Of a DNA stretch of 64,000 nt, positions 42,366 to 50,812 are shown piece after piece. A model generated the notes under the pieces. It had not been told where the DNA came from and searched no databases. It saw nothing but the letters and a program-made list of their open reading frames with translations. A program made the translations under genes and the position numbers. Source of the DNA: VFJJ01 sp031362415 (lineage in GTDB: Bacteria; Actinomycetota; Acidimicrobiia; IMCC26256; VFJJ01); the NCBI GenBank assembly GCA_031362415.1, contig JANLSK010000329.1, positions 1 through 64,000 of the forward strand, written 5' to 3'. Numbering within the stretch: position 1 is the stretch's first letter; each line of letters begins with the position of its first letter.

Positions 42366-44036
42366 ATGCCCGTCCGAATCCCGACCTCGACGCGACCCCG
42401 CAGAGCACTCCTTGTGGCCATCGCCCTCGGCCTGCTCGTCGGCGGGGCCGCGCTCGTGCCGGCTCAGGTCGCCGACGCCCGCCAGGTGAAGGCCCAGGCA
42501 GTGCCGCCGCCGCCCATCACCATCACGGCCTGGGCCGGAGACTTCCCCGATCCCGAGGTCGTCTGGACCGGCACCGAGTGGTTCGCGTTCTCGACCAATC
42601 ACAACGGCGTCAACGTGCCGACCCTGCGCTCGGCCGATCTGCTCACGTGGGAGCCCCAGCCCGACTCCATGCCCGTGCTCCCGGTGTGGGCCGATCCCGG
42701 TCAGACCTGGGCGCCGGCCGTCGAGAAGATCCGCTCGTCGTACGTCATGTACTTCGCGGCCCGGGACCGGGTCAGCAACCTCCAGTGCATCGGTCGGGCC
42801 GCAAGCACGACGCCCCAGGGACCGTACGTCGACGTCTCGACCGGCCCGATGATCTGCCAGAGCGACCGGAACGGCTCGATCGATCCCAGTCCCTACGTCG
42901 ATGTCGACGGCGTTCCGTACCTGCTGTGGAAGAGCGAAGGCATCGTGAGCAAGGAACCGACCCGGGTCTGGGTGCAGGGTCTCGCGCCCGACGGCCTGTC
43001 GCTCGTCGGCGAGCCGGTCGAGCTGATCCAGACCGACCTGGGCTGGGAGGAGCCGATCGTCGAGAACCCGTCGATGGTGCGTGACGGCGACAGGTACTTC
43101 GTGTTCTACTCGGCCAACCGGTGGTTCTCCGACCGGTACTCGATCGGCTTCGCGGTCTGTGAAACTGTGCTCGGTCCCTGTGTGAAGCCGCTCGCCGATC
43201 CGTGGATGCAGACGAACGCGACCATCGCTGGTCCGGGTGCACCCGACTTCTTCACCGACGGCCGGGGAACGTGGATCTCCTACCACGCCTGGACGGCACC
43301 CGATGTGGGCTACCCGCAGGGGGCCAGGAGCCTGCGGGTGAGTCCCCTGTGGTTCGACGGGGGCTGGCCGATGACGCCGGGGGCGCTCACGCGGCCACGG
43401 TTGCTGCCTCCCGATGACGTGGTTCTCACCATGGCCGCCATGTCCACCGACGATGGCTACCAGGTGCTCACGACCCAGGGCCACCAGAACGTCTACGGCA
43501 CCGCTCCGGCGTTGGGTTCGGCTTCGGAGGTTCCCGGCGCTCGGTGGATCGTCGACCTGTCGCTCTCTCCCTCGGGACGGGGTTACTGGCAGATCGCCTC
43601 CGATGGTGGGATCTTCGCCTACGGCGACGCCGGGTTCTTCGGTTCCACGGGGAATCTGCGGTTGAACAAGCCGATCGTGGGGATGGCGCCGACGGCGTCG
43701 GGTCGGGGGTATTGGTTGGTGGCGAGCGATGGGGGGATCTTCGCGTTCGGCGATGCCGTCTTCCACGGCTCCACGGGGAGCCAGCGGCTCATCCGGCCGA
43801 TCACCGGGATGGCTCCCACGCCCAACGGCGACGGGTACTGGCTCGTGGCCTCCGACGGCTCGGTCTTCACGTTCGGCAGCGCCCCGTTCTACGGATCGCT
43901 GGCCAAGACCTCGCTCCGCCTTCCCGTCGTGGAGCTCGTCCCCACGTCCAAGGGCACGGGCTACTGGCTCGTCGCCGCCGACGGCGGGGTGTTCGCGTTC
44001 GGCCAGGCGCCGTTCCTCGGTGCCCCCCGCCTCTGA
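42366..44036 (+). CDS. Secreted GH43-like protein with GYWLVASDGG repeat module (556 aa)
   Basis: The signal peptide ends near ADA (about residue 38). Residues about 50-350 form a five-bladed propeller of the GH43/GH62/GH117 type: FPDPEVVWTGTEWFAFST (general-base Asp in the PDP motif), IDPSPYVDVDGVPYLLWK (central Asp), EEPIVENPSMVRDGDRYFVFYS (Glu region) and GAPDFFTDGRGTWISYHAW. It probably acts on arabinose- or xylose-type glycans outside the cell. About 190 C-terminal residues are the GYW...FGDAxFxGS repeats found in three other proteins of the window. Confidence 0.85.
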   Translation: MPVRIPTSTRPRRALLVAIALGLLVGGAALVPAQVADARQVKAQAVPPPPITITAWAGDFPDPEVVWTGTEWFAFSTNHNGVNVPTLRSADLLTWEPQPDSMPVLPVWADPGQTWAPAVEKIRSSYVMYFAARDRVSNLQCIGRAASTTPQGPYVDVSTGPMICQSDRNGSIDPSPYVDVDGVPYLLWKSEGIVSKEPTRVWVQGLAPDGLSLVGEPVELIQTDLGWEEPIVENPSMVRDGDRYFVFYSANRWFSDRYSIGFAVCETVLGPCVKPLADPWMQTNATIAGPGAPDFFTDGRGTWISYHAWTAPDVGYPQGARSLRVSPLWFDGGWPMTPGALTRPRLLPPDDVVLTMAAMSTDDGYQVLTTQGHQNVYGTAPALGSASEVPGARWIVDLSLSPSGRGYWQIASDGGIFAYGDAGFFGSTGNLRLNKPIVGMAPTASGRGYWLVASDGGIFAFGDAVFHGSTGSQRLIRPITGMAPTPNGDGYWLVASDGSVFTFGSAPFYGSLAKTSLRLPVVELVPTSKGTGYWLVAADGGVFAFGQAPFLGAPRL

Positions 44037-44198
44037 GTTTGTCGTTGAGCTTTCGCTGCGTGGTCTGCGGCTCTTCTCCGGCCCGACGAGGCGTTCGAGG
44101 TGCCACTGTCGTTCAAGCGGGCGGCCGGGTGCCGCATGGACGACAGGTGCACCATGGGGATTCGTTGCCGAACCCGGGTAGACGGCGCGGGCATCGAG

Positions 44199-45848
44199 CT
44201 ACTCGGGTGGATCCTGGCAAACCAGATCGGCGACCGGGCCACCATCGGATGTCGGGACCCGTCGGAGCAGCACGATCGGATCGAGACGGAACACCTCGTC
44301 GAACGCGCCGGAATCGAGGAGGCACTGCCAGATCACCAGACCGTCGCCCTCGGTCAACGACTCGTCCTGGAGCACGTACTCGACGACGGCGGGGTCAGGG
44401 GCCGGCGTGCCCTTCACGCCGTAGAACACCTTCCGCCACGGGTTGGGAAACGAGTAGACGCTCTCGCGCTCGGCAAGCTGGGGGACGATCAGGTACTGCG
44501 CCGAGATCGACGCCTCGTCTGGGACCAACGCGACGGCCGCCCGGCGAGCCAGAAGGAACGGGTCACCCTCGGCCACCCAATAGCCGTCGCTGCGGACCGA
44601 GAAGGCGAGCGTTCCCCAGCTGGCCGACGTCGCCAGCGCGAACGCGCTCACGAGCCCGATGGCGCCCCGAGCCCGGGTGAACCTGCGCCGGGCCAGTCGA
44701 GCGACACCTTCGACCATCGCCAACGCCAGAGCCACAGCGGGGATCGCCTGGTAGTGGGGGTTCCTGAACGGATCGCGGGTGAACGGCTGATCGGACAGCA
44801 GGCTGATCGCAGCTTGCGGCAGCCCGAGCGCCAAGGTCGATGGAGACAGCAGGGAGACGAAACCGTACGGCGCGAGCAGATCGCGCCCATACCGCCCGGG
44901 CTCGTGCTCGTCGAGCTTCGACCACACGAGGCCGGGGTCGGTGATCCCGGTGGTGGCCACCTCGACCGGTGTGTCGCCGAGCTCGCCATAGAGGGGGCCG
45001 AACACGGTGCCGTCGCCGCCGTCAACGCTCGCGAATTTGGGGATGACGATCATCACCGTCACGAGGAACCACATTGCGGCGAGACCGGCTGTGGCAAGCC
45101 CCACGCGGCGATGCCAGCGGCGGGCCACGATGAGCCCGAGCACGAACAGGAAGAGCGCCACGTCGGCCTTCCACACCACGGCCAGAAATCCACAGACCGA
45201 GAACGCCATCCAGCGTTGGCGCGACGCCATGAGGTAGGCCCACAGCAGGGGCGTCATCGCCATGGTCTCGGGATGGAACGTCTCCCAGACGTTGGCTTGC
45301 ACCAGCGGGTTGAGGAGCCACGCCACCCCGGCCGCGGCGGCCAGCCATCCATTTCGCAAGCGGTCACGGGCCAGGAGGAACACCGGGACGGCGCCGAGCG
45401 CGACCGTCAGCGTCTGCACGAGGTTGAGCCCGTGAGGTCCAATGCCCAACCACGACAGGGGAACGAGGAGGTAGTACCCGTACGTGGCGTTGTGCCCGAA
45501 CGCCGGCAGGCCCAGGATCGTCGAGAAGCTTCGACCGTGCGCGAGCTGCCACACATACTGGGTATGGAACCCGAGATCGTTGTCGAAGGTCCCGAACCGA
45601 TCGTGACGCTGCCAGACGTGCACGTACTGGACCACGCTCCATACGACGATCGCCGCGGCCAGTACCAGTCCGGGCTTGACGATGCTGCTCGTCAACGTTT
45701 CGAGTGTGCTCGCAAGGCGGCGGCTGCGCCCGGTTCCGAGCCTGTCGACACCGTCGTTGACGCCATCACCGTCGGCGTCGGGTTGGTGCTCGAGCACGGC
45801 CAGCTCGGAAGGTGAGCTCGAGACAACCGCTTCCCGGTAGAACAGCAT
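44199..45848 (-). CDS. DUF2079 multi-pass membrane protein (549 aa)
   Basis: About ten membrane helices with the DUF2079 signatures FGTFDNDLGFHTQYVWQLAHG and LNPLVQANVWETFHPETMAM; the conserved D-D and E residues in luminal loops recall GT-C glycosyltransferases. Probably uses lipid-linked sugars outside the membrane, but no activity is proven for the family. The soluble C-terminus includes LAERESVYSFPNPW. The N-terminal about 50 residues before the first helix contain DADGDGVNDGVDRLG, a calcium-loop-like stretch, so a later start is possible. 44037-44198 between the convergent genes holds nothing recognisable. Confidence 0.85.
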   Translation of the reverse strand: MLFYREAVVSSSPSELAVLEHQPDADGDGVNDGVDRLGTGRSRRLASTLETLTSSIVKPGLVLAAAIVVWSVVQYVHVWQRHDRFGTFDNDLGFHTQYVWQLAHGRSFSTILGLPAFGHNATYGYYLLVPLSWLGIGPHGLNLVQTLTVALGAVPVFLLARDRLRNGWLAAAAGVAWLLNPLVQANVWETFHPETMAMTPLLWAYLMASRQRWMAFSVCGFLAVVWKADVALFLFVLGLIVARRWHRRVGLATAGLAAMWFLVTVMIVIPKFASVDGGDGTVFGPLYGELGDTPVEVATTGITDPGLVWSKLDEHEPGRYGRDLLAPYGFVSLLSPSTLALGLPQAAISLLSDQPFTRDPFRNPHYQAIPAVALALAMVEGVARLARRRFTRARGAIGLVSAFALATSASWGTLAFSVRSDGYWVAEGDPFLLARRAAVALVPDEASISAQYLIVPQLAERESVYSFPNPWRKVFYGVKGTPAPDPAVVEYVLQDESLTEGDGLVIWQCLLDSGAFDEVFRLDPIVLLRRVPTSDGGPVADLVCQDPPE

Positions 45849-45867
45849 CGGAGAGACGGCGACCGGC

Positions 45868-47010
45868 TCAGGCGGCCGGCACGTCGAAGCTGACGGTCCG
45901 GTCGTTCAGGGGCTGAACGGGGCGGGCGTTGGCCTCGGGGAACGCAGCCTTGAAGGTCTCGATCTGCTCGGCGCTCATGGTGATCGTCCCGTTGAGGACG
46001 TTCCACTTCACGCCCTCGGTGCACGGCGGCGTGGTCAGCGAACCGTCGTAGCGGATGGCGGCACGGCGGGTGGCTGCGGGCTGCAACGTGGTCGGATCGA
46101 ACGGTTCGGTCAGCTCGCTCTTGTCACCCGACTCCGCAGGCACGCCGACCACCAAGGCGTTGGCCGCCGGGTTCGGCGTCGCGCTCTCCTCGACGAAGAC
46201 GCCCACCACGGCGAGCTTCCCCTCGGCGTCCTTGTGAACGAAGTGGATCTCCATCGCCAGAGCTCGACCGCTCACGGTGTGCTCACTGGGTGCGTGCACG
46301 TGGAACTGAGCCAGCCCGTACTCGTGATCGTCGAGCATGATGCCACCGGCATCGGTGATGTCGACCTGGACGGTGTGGCCGTTGTTGACCATCGCAGCCG
46401 ACCCGGCGTGGTAGGCAAAGGTGAGATTGCCGATGTCGGCGGGCACCGCCGTACCGATGTCGATCGGCGACTGGTGGAGTCCCTCGGCGCAGGCCACGTA
46501 GGCCTCGTCGAGCGCACCCCAGTGGGTCGCGCCAGCGTCGCCACCGTAGGTCCAGTGGGTCGCTCCTGAGCTCTGCGGCGCAGCGGCGCCGGTCGGGATG
46601 ATGGTGCCGCCGGTCATGTCGCCGGGGTGGCTGCTGTCGCCGGTCGTTTCGGCGTCTTGGGGCTCCTCGGTATGCGACGCCTCGGTGGCGTGGGTCGTCT
46701 CCTCGGTGTCCTCGTCGTGGCTCGCGGACTCGTCGGCTGCTGCCTCGTGGTCGGCTGCCGCCTCATCGCTGGCAGCTGCTTCGTCGCCGGGTGCCGTCCG
46801 TGACGAGGCGCCGAGGCCGTCGAGCTCGGCGACGCGATCCTCGAGGTCGTAGATCTGCTCTTGGAGGGCGCCGATGCGCTCAGCTGTCGAGTCGCCGGCG
46901 GCGCCGGCGGAGTCCTCGCCGCCGCCGATCATGCCGCACCCCGTGAGGAGTGCGGACACTGCGGCGATCGATGCAGCCTGAATGAGATGGAGGCGGGTCG
47001 CGCTGGTCAC
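45868..47010 (-). CDS. Alpha-carbonic anhydrase lipoprotein (380 aa)
   Basis: Lipobox LLTGC (Cys25), a short heptad stretch (44-66), a Glu/Asp/His/Ala-rich linker to about 135, then an alpha-CA domain: zinc ligands His237 and His239 (QFHVHAPSEH) and His256 (EIHFVH), QSPIDI at the N-terminus of the fold and TTPPCTEGVKW near the end. Interconverts CO2 and bicarbonate outside the cell. GTG 47010 is chosen because the longer open frame (to 47241) overlaps the CAP gene. The cysteines at 174 and in PPC may form the usual disulphide. Confidence 0.88.
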   Translation of the reverse strand: MTSATRLHLIQAASIAAVSALLTGCGMIGGGEDSAGAAGDSTAERIGALQEQIYDLEDRVAELDGLGASSRTAPGDEAAASDEAAADHEAAADESASHDEDTEETTHATEASHTEEPQDAETTGDSSHPGDMTGGTIIPTGAAAPQSSGATHWTYGGDAGATHWGALDEAYVACAEGLHQSPIDIGTAVPADIGNLTFAYHAGSAAMVNNGHTVQVDITDAGGIMLDDHEYGLAQFHVHAPSEHTVSGRALAMEIHFVHKDAEGKLAVVGVFVEESATPNPAANALVVGVPAESGDKSELTEPFDPTTLQPAATRRAAIRYDGSLTTPPCTEGVKWNVLNGTITMSAEQIETFKAAFPEANARPVQPLNDRTVSFDVPAA

Positions 47011-47086
47011 GGCTCCGGCATCGGCACGCGACGTGCTCAGCCTGAGCCCGGTTCGTGAGAACAGCCGACAGTGCCCGCGTCGAGCC

Positions 47087-48292
47087 TCAGCATCCCGTGC
47101 CCGTCCGGGTGTTGTTGACGAAAGGCTGGAGCGGGGGAGTGGCGCCGTCGATGGGCGCCGCGGTGGTCGTGCGGTGTCGGCCCAGGTTCTGCACCGCCAT
47201 GAGCTGCCCGTTGGCGTCACAGGCGATCCCGATCCCCGCACTGTCGAAACCGGGCTGGAGCAGGTTCTGGCGGTGCCCGGCGGAGCTCATCCACATCTGG
47301 TGCACCCAACCCGAGGTGATCGAGCCGGCAGCGATGTTCTCACCCAGCGAGGCAAAGACGCCGGCGAATCCCGGTGCGCCCAGCGTGCTCTGCAGGTTGC
47401 GATGCACGAACCTGTCGGTGGCGGCGAGATGATCGGCCCACTCCTGGGCCAGCGCGGCCAGCTGCGGATCCCAGACGAGCGGCGCCAGTCCCCGGCCGGA
47501 CCGCTCGCTGTTGAGGAGGTCGAAGACCTCCCGGGCGATGGCCGCTGACCGGCTGCTCGGGACGGTGCCGGGAGCCACCTCCGCGCCCGCAGCGGTGAAC
47601 GCCACCGTCGTGCCGTCGGCGCTGGCCACCTGGTACCCGGCGCCGTCGGGCAGACGGGCGATACCCACCGCTGGTGAGGCCAGGGCCGGGGCCGAGCCAT
47701 ACATCGGCGCGTCACCGAAAGCCAGCACCTGACCGGAGGAGGTGACCATCCACGATCCGAGCCCCGAGGCGGTCGCGGCCATGCCCACGATCGGATCGGT
47801 TCGCGCCCGACCTCCGCCGGAACCGTGGAACCGTGCGTCTCCGAAGGCGAAGATGCCGCCGTCGCTGGCGACGAGCCAGTAGCCCTTGCCGGTGGGGGTG
47901 GCGGCCATGGCCGTGATGGGTTGGACGAGCGACATGCTGCCGGTGGAGCCGTGGAAGACGGCGTCTCCGAAGGCGAAGATGCCGCCGTCGCTGGCGACGA
48001 GCCAGTACCCGGAGCCTCGGGCTGTGGGGGCCATCCCGACGATGGGGCTGTTGAGGCGGGCCGCCTCCATACCGCCGAGGTCGGCCGACGACCCGTGGCC
48101 CGAGACGTCACCGTCGCTGGCGACGAGCCAGTACCCGCTGCGGTCCGGCTTCACCGCGAAGCCGCTGACGGGGCTGGATCCTGCGGCCGATGCCGATTGC
48201 TCGCGCAGAGGCACCAGCGCAGCCGCCATCGCGAGAACCGCGACTGCGAGCACGACCTTCCTGTCCCGGGGCACGGGAGCGTGGCGACCCAT
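47087..48292 (-). CDS. Secreted CAP-domain protein with N-terminal GYWLVASDGG repeats (401 aa)
   Basis: The signal peptide ends near SASA (about residue 36). Four or five GYWLVASDGGIFAFGDA repeats (about 45-235) come first here, unlike the other three proteins where they are C-terminal. A CAP/SCP domain follows (about 250-385): LLNSERSGRGLAPLVWDPQL, WADHLAATDRFVHRN, SLGENIAAG, WMSSAGHRQNLLQPGFDSAG, with the His and Glu of the CAP cavity. Bacterial CAP proteins of this class are secreted with poorly known roles. It is followed by the carbonic anhydrase gene on the same strand. Confidence 0.85.
   Translation of the reverse strand: MGRHAPVPRDRKVVLAVAVLAMAAALVPLREQSASAAGSSPVSGFAVKPDRSGYWLVASDGDVSGHGSSADLGGMEAARLNSPIVGMAPTARGSGYWLVASDGGIFAFGDAVFHGSTGSMSLVQPITAMAATPTGKGYWLVASDGGIFAFGDARFHGSGGGRARTDPIVGMAATASGLGSWMVTSSGQVLAFGDAPMYGSAPALASPAVGIARLPDGAGYQVASADGTTVAFTAAGAEVAPGTVPSSRSAAIAREVFDLLNSERSGRGLAPLVWDPQLAALAQEWADHLAATDRFVHRNLQSTLGAPGFAGVFASLGENIAAGSITSGWVHQMWMSSAGHRQNLLQPGFDSAGIGIACDANGQLMAVQNLGRHRTTTAAPIDGATPPLQPFVNNTRTGTGC
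47835..48007. repeat. Two identical 47-bp direct repeats, period 126 bp
   Basis: The stretch starting GCGTCTCCGAAGGCGAAGAT at 47835-47881 recurs unchanged at 47961-48007. It encodes (minus strand) YWLVASDGGIFAFGDA in successive 42-residue repeats. Identity over 47 bases, beyond what the protein needs, indicates recent duplication or gene conversion. Confidence 0.85.
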
Positions 48293-48373
48293 GACCAGAG
48301 TGTCGGCACCGAGGTGGGGGGCTTGACCGGACGTACCGGACGACGGGGGCGAACCCTCGGCGAGCGGCAGAAA

Positions 48374-48400
48374 CCTTGTCCCCCTTGTCCCTCATGTCCC
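48374..48400. promoter_or_regulatory. Three tandem 9-bp units upstream of the CAP gene
   Basis: CCTTGTCCC, CCTTGTCCC, TCATGTCCC in direct head-to-tail order, 82-108 bases upstream of the CAP gene start (read GGGACAAGG on its strand), within a 138-bp gap. Iterated sites of this kind often bind a regulator. Confidence 0.4.
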
Positions 48401-48430
48401 CGCTATCGGTCAGGGCCTGAGACCTCAGGG

Positions 48431-48871
48431 TCACGGGCGAGCGTGGGGGCTGCACACGAGCAGCCCGATCTCATCGGAGATCACGTCGATCTCCACGGCG
48501 ACCGGGAGATCGAGGCGGAGGTCGCTCGGGGCGAACGAGTCGGCGAGGAGCGCGACGACCCGGAGGCCCTCCTCGAGCTCGACCACGACCGACGCATAGG
48601 GCAGACGGGAGCCCATCCCCACCTCGAACTGCTGGTGCGTGGTGGTCCAGCTCCACACGACTCCTCGACCGGTGGCCGGCTCCCACGTCCACTGGTCGGA
48701 GCCGCAGCTCGGGCACAGGACTCGGGGGAGGTGTCGCCAGGCCCGGCACGAGCCGCACCGCTGGAAACGCAGCTCGCCGCGCCCGCACCAGGCGTAGAAC
48801 TCGGCGTCGAGGCCCTCGGGCCGCGGCAGCGGTCGCTCGGGAACCCGAGGCTGGTCAGCGCGCTTGCTCAT
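48431..48871 (-). CDS. DUF35/OB-fold acyl-CoA-associated zinc-ribbon protein (146 aa)
   Basis: N-terminal zinc ribbon with two Cys pairs (CGSCRAW and CPSC) followed by the DUF35 OB-fold (GRGVVWSWTTTHQQF, YASVVVELEEGLRVVALL). Such proteins form complexes with thiolase-like enzymes, for example ChsH2-Ltp2 in cholesterol side-chain removal. ATG 48871 has GGAGAGG upstream. The thiolase-like gene lies directly upstream on the same strand (64 bases), which is the expected partner. Confidence 0.88.
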   Translation of the reverse strand: MSKRADQPRVPERPLPRPEGLDAEFYAWCGRGELRFQRCGSCRAWRHLPRVLCPSCGSDQWTWEPATGRGVVWSWTTTHQQFEVGMGSRLPYASVVVELEEGLRVVALLADSFAPSDLRLDLPVAVEIDVISDEIGLLVCSPHARP

Positions 48872-48935
48872 CGCCTCTCCTCGCCGCTCGTTACCGCCGT
48901 CCACATTGCCGTCGACATCGGGGTCCACATCGGGG

Positions 48936-50120
48936 TCATCGTCCCCGGGCCAGGATGGCCAAGGAGCCGTCACCGAAGTCGCCCCATCCGGTGACGACAC
49001 CGATCTCGGCGTTCGGTACCTGGGCGGGCCCGGCATCGTGGCGCAACTGGCGGACGAGCTCGACGACGTGGTTCATCCCCCACATGTGCCCCTGCGACAG
49101 CAAACCCCCGTGGGTGTTGAGCGGATAGCGGCCACCGAGGCCGATCGCGCCGTCGGCCACGAAACCGGCGGCCTCGCCCGGTCCGCACAGGCCCAGCGCC
49201 TCGAGCTGGAGGAGCACCACGTAGGTGAAGCAGTCGTAGATCTCGAGGAGATCCACCTCGTGCGGCGAGATGCCCGCCATGGCGAAGGCCCGGGGTGCGG
49301 CGTCGCTCAACGCGATGCGGAGCGGGTCGCGGCGGCTGAGCAGATCGTCGGCCGGGTAGGGATGCGCCTCGGCCACACCCAGCACGACGGCTGGAGCATG
49401 GCGGAGGTCGCGGGCCCGCTCGACGCTGGTGATCACGATCGCGCAGGCGGCGTCGGTCTCGAGGCAGCAGTCGAACAGGCGCAGCGGCTCGGCGACCCAG
49501 CGGGCCTGAAGATAGTCGTCGAGCGTGAGGGGCCGGCCGCGCATGAGCGCCCGCTCATTGAGTTGGGCGTGGTTCCGGCAGGCGACGGCCACCGCTCCCG
49601 CGGCCTCGTCGGGCACGGCGTGGAGGAGCTTGTAGCGGTTGAAGAGCCATGAATAGAACTGGGCCGGCACCCTCACGCCGTAGGGCCGGTAGTACTGCGA
49701 GAGCGTGCGTGTCATGGGGTTGGGCCCGCTCAATGCCCGGTTGGCACCTCCGGCCGCAACGACGCCGGTCGAACGCATGGCCGAGTACCCGTCCCAGCCC
49801 ACGACGCACACGACGGTGTGGGCGACGCCCGACGCGATGGCCATCGCTGCGGTCTGCAACGTCGCGGTGGAGCTGGCGCCGCCCATGGCGATGGTGCTGC
49901 TGTAGCGCAGGGTCTCGATGCCGAGGTTCGCGGCCAGTTCCTCGACGGTCACGAATCCCGGCGGCGGGATGACGCCGTCGATGTCGCCCATCGTGAGTCC
50001 GGCATCGGCCACGGCGCGCTGAGCGGTCCTGAGCATCCGTTCGAGGTTGGGGACATCGGAGCCGCGGACGTAGTCGGTCTCGGCGATCCCCACCACGGCA
50101 CAGGCTCCCGAGAGGTTCAT
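48936..50120 (-). CDS. Thiolase-like lipid-transfer-associated enzyme (SCP-x/Ltp2-like, 394 aa)
   Basis: Thiolase fold of the SCP-x group: CAVVGIAETDYVRGSDVPNL, GGASSTATLQTAAMAIASG, EIYDCFTYVVLLQLEALGLC, NTHGGLLSQGHMWGMNHVVE. The nucleophilic Cys of true thiolases appears to be replaced around the ASST segment, as in Ltp2-type retro-aldolases. With the DUF35 protein it probably cleaves a CoA-bound side chain. Start ATG 50120 (MNLSG) has GGGAGA seven bases upstream; ATG 50135 is the alternative. The gene ends at 48936, 53 bases before the MBL gene's region begins upstream on the same strand. Confidence 0.87.
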   Translation of the reverse strand: MNLSGACAVVGIAETDYVRGSDVPNLERMLRTAQRAVADAGLTMGDIDGVIPPPGFVTVEELAANLGIETLRYSSTIAMGGASSTATLQTAAMAIASGVAHTVVCVVGWDGYSAMRSTGVVAAGGANRALSGPNPMTRTLSQYYRPYGVRVPAQFYSWLFNRYKLLHAVPDEAAGAVAVACRNHAQLNERALMRGRPLTLDDYLQARWVAEPLRLFDCCLETDAACAIVITSVERARDLRHAPAVVLGVAEAHPYPADDLLSRRDPLRIALSDAAPRAFAMAGISPHEVDLLEIYDCFTYVVLLQLEALGLCGPGEAAGFVADGAIGLGGRYPLNTHGGLLSQGHMWGMNHVVELVRQLRHDAGPAQVPNAEIGVVTGWGDFGDGSLAILARGR

Positions 50121-50173
50121 CGCCAGTTCTCCCATGGGTTCGGTGTCATCGCGTGCTCGGCCTGCCTCAGCTG

Positions 50174-50806
50174 TCAGTGCCCGCGATGGAGCCACTCGGC
50201 GAGGTGCGGGGCCTCGTCGCCGATCGTGGTGGAGTCGCCGTGACCGGTGTGCACCACGGTGGCGGCGGGCAGCACGAAGAGGCGATCGCGAATCGACTCG
50301 ACGATGGAGGGGAAGTCGGAATAGGAACGCCCGGTTGCGCCGGGGCCGCCCTTGAACAGCGTGTCGCCGCCGAAGACGTGGCCCGCCTCGTCGTGCAGGC
50401 AGATACCGCCGGGAGAATGCCCGGGCGTGTGCAACACCTTCAGCCGAGCCGAGCCGGCCGGGATGAACTGCCCGTCGTCGAGGAGACGGTCGGGGGCAAC
50501 GCCCGGGTACACGACGTCCCAGAGCATTCGATCGGCCGGATGGAGCGCAACGGGAGCGTCGACGATGTCCTGCAGCGCCAGCGCGGCGTTGATGTGGTCG
50601 TTGTGCCCGTGGGTGCACACGATCATCCGAACGTGGCGTCCACCGATGGCTTCGGCGATGGGACCGGCGGTGTGGGCTGCGTCGACCACGATCACCTCGG
50701 CATCGTCGCCCACCAGCCAGATGTTGTTGTCGACCTGGAAGTCGTCGCCGTCGAGAGAAAAAACTCCCGACGTCACGACCCGGTCGATGCGCGCCACACC
50801 GGCCAT
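50174..50806 (-). CDS. Metallo-beta-lactamase-fold hydrolase of the mycothiol/formaldehyde pair (210 aa)
   Basis: The metal-binding motif HGHNDH (in CTHGHNDHI), a second His in LHTPGHSPGG, the bridging Asp in FGGDTLF and the last His in HTGHGDS make a glyoxalase-II-like binuclear site. It lies six bases after the mycothiol-dependent dehydrogenase gene. In mycobacteria the same pair is adjacent and the hydrolase is thought to release the S-acyl-mycothiol product. Role here is by that context. Confidence 0.88.
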   Translation of the reverse strand: MAGVARIDRVVTSGVFSLDGDDFQVDNNIWLVGDDAEVIVVDAAHTAGPIAEAIGGRHVRMIVCTHGHNDHINAALALQDIVDAPVALHPADRMLWDVVYPGVAPDRLLDDGQFIPAGSARLKVLHTPGHSPGGICLHDEAGHVFGGDTLFKGGPGATGRSYSDFPSIVESIRDRLFVLPAATVVHTGHGDSTTIGDEAPHLAEWLHRGH

Positions 50807-50812
50807 GTGCGC

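Noticed and set aside
47011..47241. Longer start for the carbonic anhydrase
   Set aside because: It overlaps the CAP gene and has no signal peptide; GTG 47010 begins a proper lipoprotein signal.
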